DNA of 64,000 nucleotides. It comes from Mycobacterium sp. MBM (GTDB lineage Bacteria > Actinomycetota > Actinomycetes > Mycobacteriales > Mycobacteriaceae). The stretch covers positions 204,037 to 268,036 of the forward strand of contig JAKJHY010000006.1 of NCBI GenBank assembly GCA_021648845.1, written 5' to 3'. Every line of letters starts with the position of its first letter. The first letter of the stretch is position 1. Below, piece by piece: positions 1-9,600 of the stretch. The position numbers were made by a program, and so were the translations under genes. The notes under the pieces were generated by a model that worked only from the letters and a program-made list of their open reading frames with translations, was not told where the DNA came from and did not search any database.

Positions 1-1
1 C

Positions 2-838
2 ATGACCACATCGGGATCGAATCGCATCGTCGTCGGTGTCGACGGCTCCAAATCGGCTGTCAAGGCCGCGCTCTGGGCAGCCGATGAGGCGGAAAGCCGG
101 GACCTTCCGTTGCGGCTGATCTACGTCGTCGACCGACATCACCATGACCGCCATCACCATGACGAAGGCCGTGCCGTGGAGTACGGGCACCGGGTGTTGC
201 GCGCGGTCGCCGATGAACTCAGTGGCACCGGTCAACAGGTCAAGGTGGAGGTCGACCTCCTACACGGAGATCCTGTCGACGTCCTTGCCGAGGCGTCCCG
301 TTCGGCGGAAATGGTGTGCGTCGGCTGGAAGGGGCGACACGACTCCGGATCAGCGGGACGCGGCGCGACCGCAGCCGGATTGGCGGTGGCGGCGCACTGT
401 TCGGTGGCCATCGTGCGTCGGCGCCGCGCGCATCGGGGGGTGGGTCCGCATCGCTGGATCGTCGCGGTCCTCGGCACCCACTTCTCCGCGCAGGGCATCC
501 TGACCAGGGCGCTGGACGAGGCATTGCTGCGTCACGCGGAGATACTGGCCTTGACGCCATGGGGTGCAGAATCTGCGCAGACGGAGTCCCTGCGGGCCGA
601 ATTCATCGCCCAACTCGACGATCGCGATCCGGCCGCCGACATCACGCTCTGCGTGCTGCCGAGGCCGGACGATATCACCGACCTGCTGGCCCAGAGCGCC
701 GATATCGATCAGCTCGTCATCGCCTCGGCCGACGATGACGAACTCGTGGAACAACTGAGGGGTACCGGCGTGCGGGACACGCTGCGCGGCACGAATTGTT
801 CTGTTCTTCTTGTGCATTCGGACCGGAAGGCGCAATGA
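2..838 (+). CDS. Universal stress protein family, two-domain, His-rich insert
   Basis: Cytoplasmic universal stress protein of 278 aa. The first domain (about residues 7-140) opens with IVVGVDGSKSAVKAAL and closes with a glycine-rich nucleotide-binding-like stretch (VGWKGRHDSGSAGRG) followed by CSVAIVRRR, the usual ATP-binding UspA layout. The second half (about 150-275) looks like a degenerate second Usp domain. A histidine cluster HHHDRHHHD sits near residues 46-54, where a loop follows the first beta strand. The start is at base 2, so upstream signals are outside the window. Family proteins respond to hypoxia or stress in mycobacteria; the exact role here is inferred. Confidence 0.8.
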   Translation: MTTSGSNRIVVGVDGSKSAVKAALWAADEAESRDLPLRLIYVVDRHHHDRHHHDEGRAVEYGHRVLRAVADELSGTGQQVKVEVDLLHGDPVDVLAEASRSAEMVCVGWKGRHDSGSAGRGATAAGLAVAAHCSVAIVRRRRAHRGVGPHRWIVAVLGTHFSAQGILTRALDEALLRHAEILALTPWGAESAQTESLRAEFIAQLDDRDPAADITLCVLPRPDDITDLLAQSADIDQLVIASADDDELVEQLRGTGVRDTLRGTNCSVLLVHSDRKAQ

Positions 839-893
839 GGCGGATGCCCGCGCGGGAGCTTGCTGTTCTGGCATGCCCCACTACGCTGGCGCC

Positions 894-1490
894 ATGAGCC
901 GTCCCACCCTGCGCAATCTGTCCGATCTGCCGTCTTCGCCGCCCTCGCTCCGCGATTCGGCGCTGGTGCTGGTGGACTGCCAGAACACCTACACCTACGG
1001 GGTGATGGAACTCGACGGGGTGCAGGCCGCGCTCGAGGAGACGGCGACCCTGCTGGACCGGGCCCGCACCGCGGGCGTCCCGGTCATCCACATCCAGCAC
1101 AATGGCGGACCGGGCTCGCCCTATGACATCACCGCCGAGGTGGGCGCCATCGTCGGATCGGTCGCCCCGCGCGACGGTGAGCCGGTGATCGTCAAACAGT
1201 TCCCCAACTCGTTCGTGCAGACCGACCTCGATGACCGCCTCAAAGCCGTCGGCGCCGGCAATCTGCTACTTGCCGGGTTCATGACGCACATGTGCATCAA
1301 CTCCACCGCGCGCGGCGCGTTCAACCTCGGCTACGCGCCGACGGTGGTCGCCGGTGCCACCGCCACCCGACCGCTGCCCGGTGTCGGCGGCGAGGTCGTA
1401 CCTGCGGCAACGCTGCAAGCAGCAAGCCTGGCCGCACTGTCGGATCTGTTCGCCGTCGTGGTGCCCGATGCCGCGGCCGTCCCGGACTGA
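894..1490 (+). CDS. Cysteine hydrolase (isochorismatase-like family)
   Basis: A 198-aa isochorismatase-superfamily hydrolase. The catalytic triad of the family is visible: Asp in LVLVDCQNTY, Lys in VIVKQFPNSF, and Cys in FMTHMCINSTARGAF. Such enzymes hydrolyse amide or ether bonds of small molecules (nicotinamide, isochorismate, carbamoyl compounds); the substrate cannot be read from sequence. The ATG at 894 is chosen over in-frame upstream codons because it gives the usual N-terminus and leaves a 55-bp gap after the stress-protein gene. Confidence 0.85.
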   Translation: MSRPTLRNLSDLPSSPPSLRDSALVLVDCQNTYTYGVMELDGVQAALEETATLLDRARTAGVPVIHIQHNGGPGSPYDITAEVGAIVGSVAPRDGEPVIVKQFPNSFVQTDLDDRLKAVGAGNLLLAGFMTHMCINSTARGAFNLGYAPTVVAGATATRPLPGVGGEVVPAATLQAASLAALSDLFAVVVPDAAAVPD

Positions 1491-1562
1491 CGCCGCCCCG
1501 CCACCGCGGATCGCCGGGAAATTGCCGTGCGCAACCGCGCCGAAGCGGTCAAGCTGGTCGAC

Positions 1563-2240
1563 GTGAGCACCGAGCGTCCGTCCACCCGCGTCAGCCGGCT
1601 TCGCGAAAAGCAGCGCACGGACCGTGCCGGCCTCGACGGCCTGCTCGACAGCACGCCGCTGGCCACCGTCGCGCTGATCCGCGACGGGCATCCGGTGGCC
1701 TTCCCGACCGGGTTTGCCCGCGTCGGTGACGATCTGGTGATCCACGGTTCGACCGGTTCGCCGTGGATGCGAGCCTTGGCCGACGGTGCGCACGCCGCAG
1801 TGTCGGTGACCGCGCTGGAGGGAGTCATGGTGGCGCGCAGCGGGTTCGAATCCTCCTTCCATTACCGCAGCGCGACACTGTTCGGCACGTTCGCCGTCGT
1901 CGCCGAGGCGGAGAAGAACCGCTACCTGGAAGCGCTCACCGATGCGTTCATCCCGGGGCGGGTCGCCGAACTGCGGCCCAGCACCACCCGGGAGCTGGCG
2001 GCCAGCCTGGCGCTGCGGTTGCCGATCGGCGCGGACAACTGGTCACTGAAGGTCAGCGCCGGCTGGCCCGAGGATGCGGAGTCCGATGTGGCCGGCGGCG
2101 CCTGGGCCGGGGTGGTGCCGCTGACCGTCAGCTACGGCACCCCGCAACGCGCGCCGGATTGTGATCCCGCCATCCCGGTGCCCGCCTCGGTGCAGGCCAT
2201 GACCGGCCCGCTGCGCAACGTCGCCCCGCCGCTGCGCTGA
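1563..2240 (+). CDS. Pyridoxamine 5'-phosphate oxidase-family flavin-binding protein
   Basis: FMN-binding split-barrel protein of about 225 aa, similar in layout to the Pyridox_ox_2 group. It starts with a conserved-looking segment ([21 protein letters not shown]), then [40 protein letters not shown], where the HGSTGSPWM segment contacts the flavin in relatives. GTG 1563 is preferred; an in-frame GTG at 1527 would add 12 residues. The tail ([20 protein letters not shown]) is Pro/Ala-rich. The substrate is unknown; relatives include F420- or FMN-dependent reductases. It follows the hydrolase in the same direction with a short gap and may be co-transcribed. Confidence 0.8.
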   Translation: MSTERPSTRVSRLREKQRTDRAGLDGLLDSTPLATVALIRDGHPVAFPTGFARVGDDLVIHGSTGSPWMRALADGAHAAVSVTALEGVMVARSGFESSFHYRSATLFGTFAVVAEAEKNRYLEALTDAFIPGRVAELRPSTTRELAASLALRLPIGADNWSLKVSAGWPEDAESDVAGGAWAGVVPLTVSYGTPQRAPDCDPAIPVPASVQAMTGPLRNVAPPLR

Positions 2241-2271
2241 TCTGCGCACCTGCAATGGCACAATTCGCACT

Positions 2272-2748
2272 ATGCGGATGTCGGCGAAGGCGGAGTACGC
2301 CGTCCGCGCCATGGTCGAGCTGGCCACCGTCGAGGGCGGTGAACTGGTCAAAACCGATGTTCTGGCCAAGGCGCAGGGCATCCCGGCACAGTTTCTGGTC
2401 GATATCCTTTCCGACCTGCGGACCGACCGGCTGGTGCGCAGCCATCGCGGGCGCGACGGTGGCTACGAGCTGGCCCGGGCGGCCGCCGATATCAGCATCG
2501 CCGACGTGCTGCGCTGCATCGACGGGCCACTGGCCAGTGTCCGTGACATCGGCCTGGGCGATCTGCCGTACTCGGGGCCCACGGCGGCGCTGACCGATGT
2601 GTGGCGGGCGTTGCGGGCCAGCATGCGCTCGGTGCTGGAGGAGACCAGCCTGGCCGACGTGGCCGCCGGGGCCCTGCCCGCTCATGTGACGGAGCTGGCC
2701 AGCGATTACCGCAACCAGGAAGCCGCCCGCGGGCACGCGGCGACCTGA
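2272..2748 (+). CDS. Rrf2-family transcriptional regulator lacking the Fe-S cysteines
   Basis: 158-aa winged-helix regulator. The Rrf2 start is clear ([18 protein letters not shown]), followed by the recognition-helix region ([36 protein letters not shown]) and the [14 protein letters not shown] segment. IscR, NsrR and RsrR bind an Fe-S cluster through three Cys after this segment; here only one Cys (in LRCID) is present, so a classical cluster is unlikely. It lies 31 bp after the flavin-binding gene. The product probably acts as a redox-independent or ligand-responsive regulator of unknown targets. Confidence 0.85.
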   Translation: MRMSAKAEYAVRAMVELATVEGGELVKTDVLAKAQGIPAQFLVDILSDLRTDRLVRSHRGRDGGYELARAAADISIADVLRCIDGPLASVRDIGLGDLPYSGPTAALTDVWRALRASMRSVLEETSLADVAAGALPAHVTELASDYRNQEAARGHAAT

Positions 2749-2769
2749 CGGCCCTGGTGGTCGCTGGGA

Positions 2770-3642
2770 TCAGCGATCGATGCCACGCAGCGACTCGATC
2801 GAGATCGCACCGTCTCGCGTGGTCGCGGTGACCGTGGCGGTGGCACGCGACGCCTCGGTGGTCTGCGGCACCCGCACCCTGACCGCGCCGTCACCGGACT
2901 GGGCCCGCACCAGGTAGGGGCCCGGGTCCGGCAGCGAGATGTCGATATCCCCGTCGCGGGTGGCGGCCTCGATCTGCGGCGGCACCTCGGCGAAGCGCAT
3001 CTGCACGTCCCCGTCCCTGGTCTCGGCGATGAACGACTCGGTGACCGAAACGGCCCGGCGAGCGCGCACATCGCTGTCGTTACCGCGTACCTCGATGCGG
3101 CGTACCGCGCCGTTCAGCAACACCGCGCCGTCGTCGTTGGTGGCGGTGAGCCGGTCCAGATCGGCGTCCGCGATCAGCAGACCGGTTTGCTGGCGAACCG
3201 TGACCGCGAGCCGTCGCCCGAGGTCCGGCGGCACGGTGATGGTGATCTGACCGGGGTCGCCGAAGGACAACATTCCGGGCTGCGCATCGATGCGGATCTG
3301 GGTGTCGCCGCCACTGTGGGTGACCGCAAGTTCGTCGCGGTCATCGCGGCGGGTGGTCACCATCCGCAGATCGATCCTGGGCGTGGTGGCCTCCCGGTCG
3401 GCGACGATGCGCACGGCGGTCGGCGAGCCCCCGGTGTCGACCGTGAGTGTCCGCATGGTCGGGGGCAGGTTCTGCTGGTCGGTGACCAGTCGCAGCGAGC
3501 TGAGGCCCCACGCCGCGGCCGTCAGCAGCGCCACGACGATCGCGACGATCACCGTGGCCGCGATGACCAGTGCCGCGCGCACCGCGGTGCGTCCGCCCGG
3601 CGACAACGACGGCGGGCCGGGGGGAGTGAGTGTGGTGGTCAT
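2770..3642 (-). CDS. Membrane-anchored DUF4097-like beta-helical protein
   Basis: 290-aa protein with a short cytoplasmic N-terminus, one transmembrane helix (about residues 22-45, ALVIAATVIVAIVVALLTAA) and an extracytoplasmic domain built of repeated short strands with the recurring TRDGD/TRDGA pattern (ETRDGDVQM, ATRDGDIDI, TTRDGAISI), typical of DUF4097 beta-solenoids. It is read in the same direction as, and 25 bp downstream of, the response regulator, so it is probably a target or accessory of that two-component system, possibly in envelope-stress sensing. That role is inference. Confidence 0.7.
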   Translation of the reverse strand: MTTTLTPPGPPSLSPGGRTAVRAALVIAATVIVAIVVALLTAAAWGLSSLRLVTDQQNLPPTMRTLTVDTGGSPTAVRIVADREATTPRIDLRMVTTRRDDRDELAVTHSGGDTQIRIDAQPGMLSFGDPGQITITVPPDLGRRLAVTVRQQTGLLIADADLDRLTATNDDGAVLLNGAVRRIEVRGNDSDVRARRAVSVTESFIAETRDGDVQMRFAEVPPQIEAATRDGDIDISLPDPGPYLVRAQSGDGAVRVRVPQTTEASRATATVTATTRDGAISIESLRGIDR

Positions 3643-3667
3643 GTGTTCTCTCTCGGGTCGGCGCGGA

Positions 3668-4312
3668 TCAGGATTCGAGGTGACGCAGCACGGCGAGGAC
3701 CCGCCGGTTCTCGCTGTCGTCGGGGGCCAGCTGCAATTTGGTGAAGATGGAGGCGATGTGCTTCTCGGCGGATCCGACCGATATGTGCAGCGCGGCGGCG
3801 ATTGCCGAGTTGGTCTTACCCTCGGCCATCAGCTGGAGCACCTCCTGCTCGCGCGGCGTCAGCGCCTCCAGTGTGGCGCGCCGGCGTGAGCGCACCAGGA
3901 TCTGGGAGACCACCTCGGGGTCGAGGACGGTACCGCCGGCACCGACCAGCCGCACGGCATCCAGAAATGCCGGCACATCGGCGATCCTGTCCTTGAGTAG
4001 ATAGCCGAAACCTTTTGTGTCCGAGGCGATCAGATCGGCGGCGTAGCGTTCCTCCACGTAGTGGGAGAGCACCAGCACCGGCGAATCGGGGTTCTGCGAC
4101 CGCAGCAGCGCGGCCGCACGGATACCCTCGTCGGTGAAGGTCGGTGGCATCCTGACGTCGAGGATGGCCAGATCGGGTTTCTGTTCGTTGACGATCCGCA
4201 GCAGCTCGGTGGCATCCGGAACACCGGCGACGATCTCGTGCCCGGCGTCGGCGAGGATGCGTTCGATACCGGCCCGCAGCAGTGCGGAGTCCTCGGCGAT
4301 CACGATGCGCAT
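3668..4312 (-). CDS. NarL/LuxR-type response regulator
   Basis: 214-aa response regulator. The receiver domain (about 1-120) has the acidic pair E7/D8, the phospho-acceptor D52 in LAILDVRMPP and a Lys in GYLLKDR. The C-terminal LuxR-type HTH (about 148-205) contains LTPREQEVLQLMAEGKTNSAIAAALHISVGSAEKHIASIFTKL. The ATG at 4312 gives a standard N-terminus; a longer upstream reading only shadows the kinase gene. It overlaps the 3' end of the histidine kinase gene by 13 bp, so translation is coupled. Confidence 0.92.
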   Translation of the reverse strand: MRIVIAEDSALLRAGIERILADAGHEIVAGVPDATELLRIVNEQKPDLAILDVRMPPTFTDEGIRAAALLRSQNPDSPVLVLSHYVEERYAADLIASDTKGFGYLLKDRIADVPAFLDAVRLVGAGGTVLDPEVVSQILVRSRRRATLEALTPREQEVLQLMAEGKTNSAIAAALHISVGSAEKHIASIFTKLQLAPDDSENRRVLAVLRHLES

Positions 4313-5607
4313 GGCAGCACCGCCGTCACGATCGTCGGCCCGGTCACCGGGCTGGACACCGAGAAGCTGCCGCGGGCCGCGCGTACCCGTTCGGCCAAGC
4401 CGCGCAGCCCCGTTGAATCCTCGTCGGTGTCGATGTGCGCGCCGCCGCGGCCGTCGTCGAACACCGAGACGTGCAGGGTGTTCGTGGATTCGTCGGCGCG
4501 CACCGTCACGACAGCTTGGGTGGCGTCGGCGTGTCTGGCCACATTGGTCAACGCCTCGGCGACGACGAAGTACGCGCACGCCTCGACTTCCTCGGGGAGC
4601 CGGGCCGGCAGGTGCACATCAAGGGTTGTTGGCACTCCGGAAGTTTCGGTTCGCTGAACCACCGCCGACAAGGCCGCGTCCAGACCGCGATCGGCCAGGA
4701 TGGTGGGCGCGATACCGCGCACCACGTTGCGCAATTCGGCCAGCGCGCTCATCGCGTCGTCGTGGGCTTCGGAGATCAGCTTGCGTGCGGTGGGCAGATC
4801 GTCGTCCAGTTTCGTCTGGGCCAGTCCGATCGTCATGGCCAGCGACACCAGTCGCGGTTGCACGCTGTCATGCAGATCGCGTTCGATGCGGTGCCGCTCG
4901 GTCTGGGCCGAGGTGACCGCACCGGCGCGGGCCGCGGACAGTGCGCTCACCTCATGCTGCAAGGCGGCGGTCGGTGACGCCGACAGCAGCCAGCGGTCGA
5001 TCCGGGCATCGACGGATGGTGCGAAGACCATGATCGCAGCTGCGGCGGCCAGCGCGACGACCGCCAGCACTATGCTCAACGCCGGTGAGAGGAATGTCAG
5101 CCCGGCGGCGTCGTCGCTGCGCTGCGCGGCCAGCGCCGCCGCGGGGCCGAGGAACGCGAACGCCGACAACCCCAGCGCCAGACCGGTGACCAGCAGGTCA
5201 TAGGTCATCCGCAGGTAGTGCTGCCCTACCGCTTTCCAGAACCTGGCGCTGCTGACGTCGAGCCACAATTGGTGTGCCCAGCGCTGAAACCCCGTATGGT
5301 GCGACAGCGCGCGCGGGGGCACCGGAATCTGCAGTCCGAACACCGCTTCGCTGCGCACCCGTTCGACGGTCTCGACACCGCGCATCAGGTAGATGAACAC
5401 CACCGCGGCGAACAGGAACCCGACGATCGAGGGGATCGACGAGATGCCGATGACGAAGATGCCCAGGGGAATCCAGAACCACACGACCCCCAGAAAGGCG
5501 CCGGTGATCATCGACGCCGTCGGGACGATGCCGAGGTGGCCGAAGCGTTGCCGGGTTTGCGGCTCCGCCACAACAGGGGCTGGGGCGTCGGACGTGATTG
5601 CGACCAT
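4300..5607 (-). CDS. Sensor histidine kinase (HisKA_3/NarX type)
   Basis: 435-aa membrane kinase. Four predicted membrane segments lie in two pairs (about 30-75 and 135-200), with the N-terminal module resembling the 'putative sensor' domain of actinobacterial kinases. The phospho-acceptor is H246 in ERHRIERDLHDSVQPRLV, the HisKA_3 signature, followed by the HATPase_c motifs ALTNVARHA, FDDGRGG and GLRGLAERV. The first gene of a three-gene reverse-strand unit (kinase, response regulator, DUF4097 protein). The sensed signal is unknown; the short extracytoplasmic loops suggest it senses within or at the membrane. Confidence 0.92.
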   Translation of the reverse strand: MVAITSDAPAPVVAEPQTRQRFGHLGIVPTASMITGAFLGVVWFWIPLGIFVIGISSIPSIVGFLFAAVVFIYLMRGVETVERVRSEAVFGLQIPVPPRALSHHTGFQRWAHQLWLDVSSARFWKAVGQHYLRMTYDLLVTGLALGLSAFAFLGPAAALAAQRSDDAAGLTFLSPALSIVLAVVALAAAAAIMVFAPSVDARIDRWLLSASPTAALQHEVSALSAARAGAVTSAQTERHRIERDLHDSVQPRLVSLAMTIGLAQTKLDDDLPTARKLISEAHDDAMSALAELRNVVRGIAPTILADRGLDAALSAVVQRTETSGVPTTLDVHLPARLPEEVEACAYFVVAEALTNVARHADATQAVVTVRADESTNTLHVSVFDDGRGGAHIDTDEDSTGLRGLAERVRAARGSFSVSSPVTGPTIVTAVLPCAS

Positions 5608-5783
5608 GACACCAACCTATGGACTGTCGAGCGCCCGCGACACCGCGTTTCCCCACGAGGTGGGTGGGGGATAACCCCCGGCCGCGCACGTCGGTCCCGG
5701 TCAGGCACAGGTGCGCAATCGAGGCGATCGTGATCGCCATGAACTCATCCGAGCACTGTGCGGTCCGTGTGAGAATCGCCGAC

Positions 5784-6677
5784 GTGAAAGTCGGAATGAC
5801 AATGCCGGTGATGGAACCGGATCTGGACGCGGCGACCCTCAAGGCCTGGGCGCGGGCGATCGACGACGGTCCGTTCTCCTCGCTGTGCTGGGGTGAGCGC
5901 ATCGCGTTCGACAATCCCGACGCGATGACGCTGCTCGGGGCGCTCGCCGCCTGGACCGATCGGGTGCGGTTGGTGACGACGGTGGTGGTACCGCAGCTGC
6001 ATGAACCGGTGGCGTTGGCCAAGGCGCTGGCCACCGGTGATGTGCTCAGCGGCGGCCGGCTGACGGTGGGACTGGGCGTCGGTGGCCGCCACGAGGACTA
6101 CCACGCCGTCGGCGCCGACACCGCCACCCAGACGATGCGCGGGATGGCCGAGCGGGTCGCGGTGATGCAGCGGGTGTGGGCGGGGGAGAAGGTGACCGAG
6201 TCGGTGCTGCCGGTGGGGCCACCGCCGCTGCAGCAGGGTGGCCCCGAGCTGCTGGTGGGCACCATCGGACCCAAGACGGTGCGCAGCGCGGCGGGCTGGG
6301 CCGCCGGGCTGGCCGGCACCACCCTGGACCTCGACGCCGACAAGCAGAACGATCTGTTCGAGGTGGCCCGCCAGGCGTGGGATGCGGCGGGCAAGCCGAA
6401 ACCGCATCTGGCGACCTCGTTCTGGTTCGCGATCGGTGAACCGGACGCCGCCCGCGCGCAGGTGCGCCGCCATCTGCTGCGCTATATGAACTGGATCCCC
6501 GAGGAGTTCGTCGGCGCCATCGCCCCGACCACCGGATGGTCGGGCAGCCAGGACGAACTACTGGCCGTGCTGCGGCGATTCGAGAGCATCGGCGCCGACG
6601 AGGTGCACCTGATCCCCACATCGGATGACATCGGGCAGCTGCACCGCGTCGCCGAGGTGATCAAGGATCTGGGCTAG
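5784..6677 (+). CDS. LLM-class F420-dependent oxidoreductase
   Basis: 297-aa luciferase-like monooxygenase-family TIM-barrel protein. It contains the typical opening (MKVGMTMPVMEPDLDAATLKAWARAIDDG), the SSLCWGERI segment, a VTTVVVPQLHEPVALAKALATGDVLSGGRLTVGLGVGG strand-helix region and GADEVHLIP near the end. In mycobacteria most such proteins use coenzyme F420. GTG 5784 is chosen because it begins at the conserved first strand; the ATG at 5796 would also work. It is divergent from the histidine kinase and converges on the secreted dehydrogenase, overlapping its stop by 4 bp. The substrate is unknown. Confidence 0.85.
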   Translation: MKVGMTMPVMEPDLDAATLKAWARAIDDGPFSSLCWGERIAFDNPDAMTLLGALAAWTDRVRLVTTVVVPQLHEPVALAKALATGDVLSGGRLTVGLGVGGRHEDYHAVGADTATQTMRGMAERVAVMQRVWAGEKVTESVLPVGPPPLQQGGPELLVGTIGPKTVRSAAGWAAGLAGTTLDLDADKQNDLFEVARQAWDAAGKPKPHLATSFWFAIGEPDAARAQVRRHLLRYMNWIPEEFVGAIAPTTGWSGSQDELLAVLRRFESIGADEVHLIPTSDDIGQLHRVAEVIKDLG

Positions 6678-9600
6678 ACCGGCACAATCGCCGGTGCCGG
6701 AACGTAACTGATCGTATAGGTGGTGGCGCTGCCGGGTGTGGTGATGACCTGGGTGGCGTCGCCACCGTGTTCCCAACCGTCGAACACGTACTGCTGGCCG
6801 TTGATGGTCTGCGGCGAGATCGCCCCGAGGGTGCGGTGGACGCCGACCACGGCCTGCTCGGTGTAGGTGCCGGTATGCGGGATACCGTCGATGGTGTACT
6901 TCGCCCCGTCGACGTTCGACCCGAACGTCAGGGTGACCAGGTTCGGGTGGATTTCCTTCTCCACCACGGTTTTCAGACCACTGCTGTCGGTTACCGTCAG
7001 GACCACGTTGTAGTAGGTGTTCGACAACTGGTGGAAGTCGACGGGGATGTCGAAGCTCAGATCCGGGCCGGTGATCTCGTTGATGAACGGATGCGTGTGG
7101 TCGGCGTGATGGAAAACGACCTTCCAGGAATAGGCGCCGGCCGCAAGCGCTCCGTCCTGCGGATCAGCCCCGGTGGCGCTGAACGAGACGGTCTCACCGG
7201 CGTTGTACATGTAGTCCGCGCCGGCGGGGACGTCGAAGTCGGCGACCGGCGGTGTGCTGCCGACCACGATGCGCTGCGTCGTGACGCTTTGTTTGCCCAG
7301 CTCGTCGGTGACTGTGAGGCTGACGTTGTAGGCGGTGTAGTTGCCGGTGTTGGTGAACGTCACGGTGTGGGTGGCCGACGTGGACGTCTCACCGTTACCG
7401 AAATCCCATGCGTAGGAGAGGGTGTCGTTGTCGGGATCGCTGGAGCCACCGGCGTCGAAGTCGACGGTCAGGCTGTCGCCGGCACCCGATGTCGCCGACG
7501 CGTCGATCACCGCGACCGGTGAACGGTTGCCTTCGGATGGCCGGATGACCATCAGTGCGCCGGGGTAGATGTTGAGTTGGTAGATCTCGCCGCCGGGGCC
7601 TTGGGTCAGCTTGACCACCGATCCGGCGCCACTGTCGACGGTCCGCTCGCTGATCAGGCTGGTGTACTGGTCATCGAAGGTCAGCTCGCGAATCCAGCCA
7701 AGCGAGTAGTCCGCGATCCAGACGGTCTTCTGCCCGGCCACCGGTGTCCCGTCGTCGTAGACCATGACGGCGGTGATCGACCCGTTGCCGAAACCGGTGG
7801 CGTGCGGGTAGGCGTAGAGCGGATCGGCGAAGCCGCCGCCCTGCGCACCTTCGGCGGTCGGCCAGCCGTAGTTGGCGCCGGGCTTGATCAGATTGAGTTC
7901 TTCCCAGGTGGCTTCACCGACATCACCGGAGAGCACCGCGCCGTTGTCGGGGTCGACACCGAATCGGAACGGGTTGCGAAGGCCCAGCGCGTAGATGCGG
8001 TTGGTGTTGGGGTCACCGCCCTCGACGTAGAACGGGTTGTCGGTCACGCCGGACCCGTCGCGGTTGAGGCGCAGGATCTTGCCGTGGATGTTGGTCAGGT
8101 CCTGTGAGTTCTCGCTCGGTGAGGTGTTGTTGCCGACCGCCCAGTACAGGTATTGGCCGGTCGGGTCGAATTCGAGCTCGCCGCCGTGGTGGAAGTCGTT
8201 GGCGAGCAGCGTCGAGGTCACCAGCACCTGCTCGTCGGAGAGCGTGTCGCCGATGAGGGTGAAGCTTGAAAGCTGGTCGTAGTTCTGGGCGTTGGTGTAT
8301 GCGACGTAGATCTTCTGATAGCCCGCGGCGTCGCTGTCCCAGTAGTGCGGGTCGACCTCGATGCCGATGAGACCGCGTTCCCCGTTGGCGGTGACCACCG
8401 CGAGATTGGCCAGGGTGGTGATCTGACCGGTGTGCATGTCGTAGGACTTGATCGCCCCAGACTTCTCGGTGATGAGTATCCGGTGGATGTGGGTGGCGTC
8501 ACCGTCGTGGGTGATCAGTTCGAAGTCGGTGGGCTCGTTAAGCCCGGAGATGAGAGTGGTGCGGTCGAACTCGTCGGGTAGCGCGACTCGGCCCTCGCAT
8601 TCGGCCACGAACGCTCCGATGCGGGCCGAGATGGTGCGCCCGAAGGGCGAGTTACCGATGTCGCCGACCCACTGACGTGCGTTGACGCCGACCTGATGCA
8701 CCCATTGGCCGAGCAGGGAGCGATTGAACGCGCCTACCGCATAGTCGATTTGGCGGCGCGCCCAGCCCAGCACCGTCCACAGGATGGTGTTCTGCAGCGG
8801 GTTGGCCGGTGCGTCGGCGCTGGCCGCGGGTGCCATCAGGCCGCTGAGCAGATCGAGCGCACCGTTGATGATGGCGCATGCACATCCGACGACGAAGCTG
8901 CGCGTGCTACGGAAAACCTGATTGGGTGTCGGCAGGTGCAGCGCCGTCCCGATCGCGTTGCCCCAGTCTCCCAACGAGTTCGGTGCAGCAGCGGGTGTGT
9001 GTAGCGGGGTGATGGCCGTGGATGCGGCGACCATCGGTGCGCCGAGGTCGCTGCGCCGCGCAGCGAAACCGGTGGTGGTGTCGTCGGCGGTGGACAGAAG
9101 GTCGTCGTCGCGGTGGCTGGCACTGCTCGCGGCCGCTGTGAGTGGTCGTTTCGCCGGTGCGTCGTCCGGATCGGACCCGGTGTCGGTATCGGTATCAGTA
9201 TCAGTGCCGAGTTGGTTCCCGGTGTTGAGTTCGGTGTCGAGCTCGGTGTCGTCGTCTTCGATGGCGGTTTCTCCGGTCCCGCCGTCGAGCAGGTCGGATT
9301 CGATCCCGGTGCCGTCGTCCGGATCGGACGGGTCCTCGCCGGTCTCGTCGTCCTTGTCGGTGCCTTCGCCGCCGCCATCTTCGCCGCCATCTTCGTCGCC
9401 GTCGTCGTCGCCGACCGTGGTTCCGGTTGCGGTCTGCTCCGCAGCCCCGGCGCCCGACGGCCCCGTGGAGCCGTTAGCGGTCGGCGAACTGCCGGTGTCC
9501 GCCGATCGTGTACTGGAACTCGACCCAGGGGTCGGATCCGCCCACGCCACACCCGGTGAGGTGGCCATCGCGCCGGTCACACCCAGCGCCACAGCAAGCG

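Noticed and set aside
9180..9210. Short tandem repeat considered as part of a CRISPR or VNTR locus
   Set aside because: It is an in-frame coding hexanucleotide repeat for Asp-Thr; no spacers or array structure.
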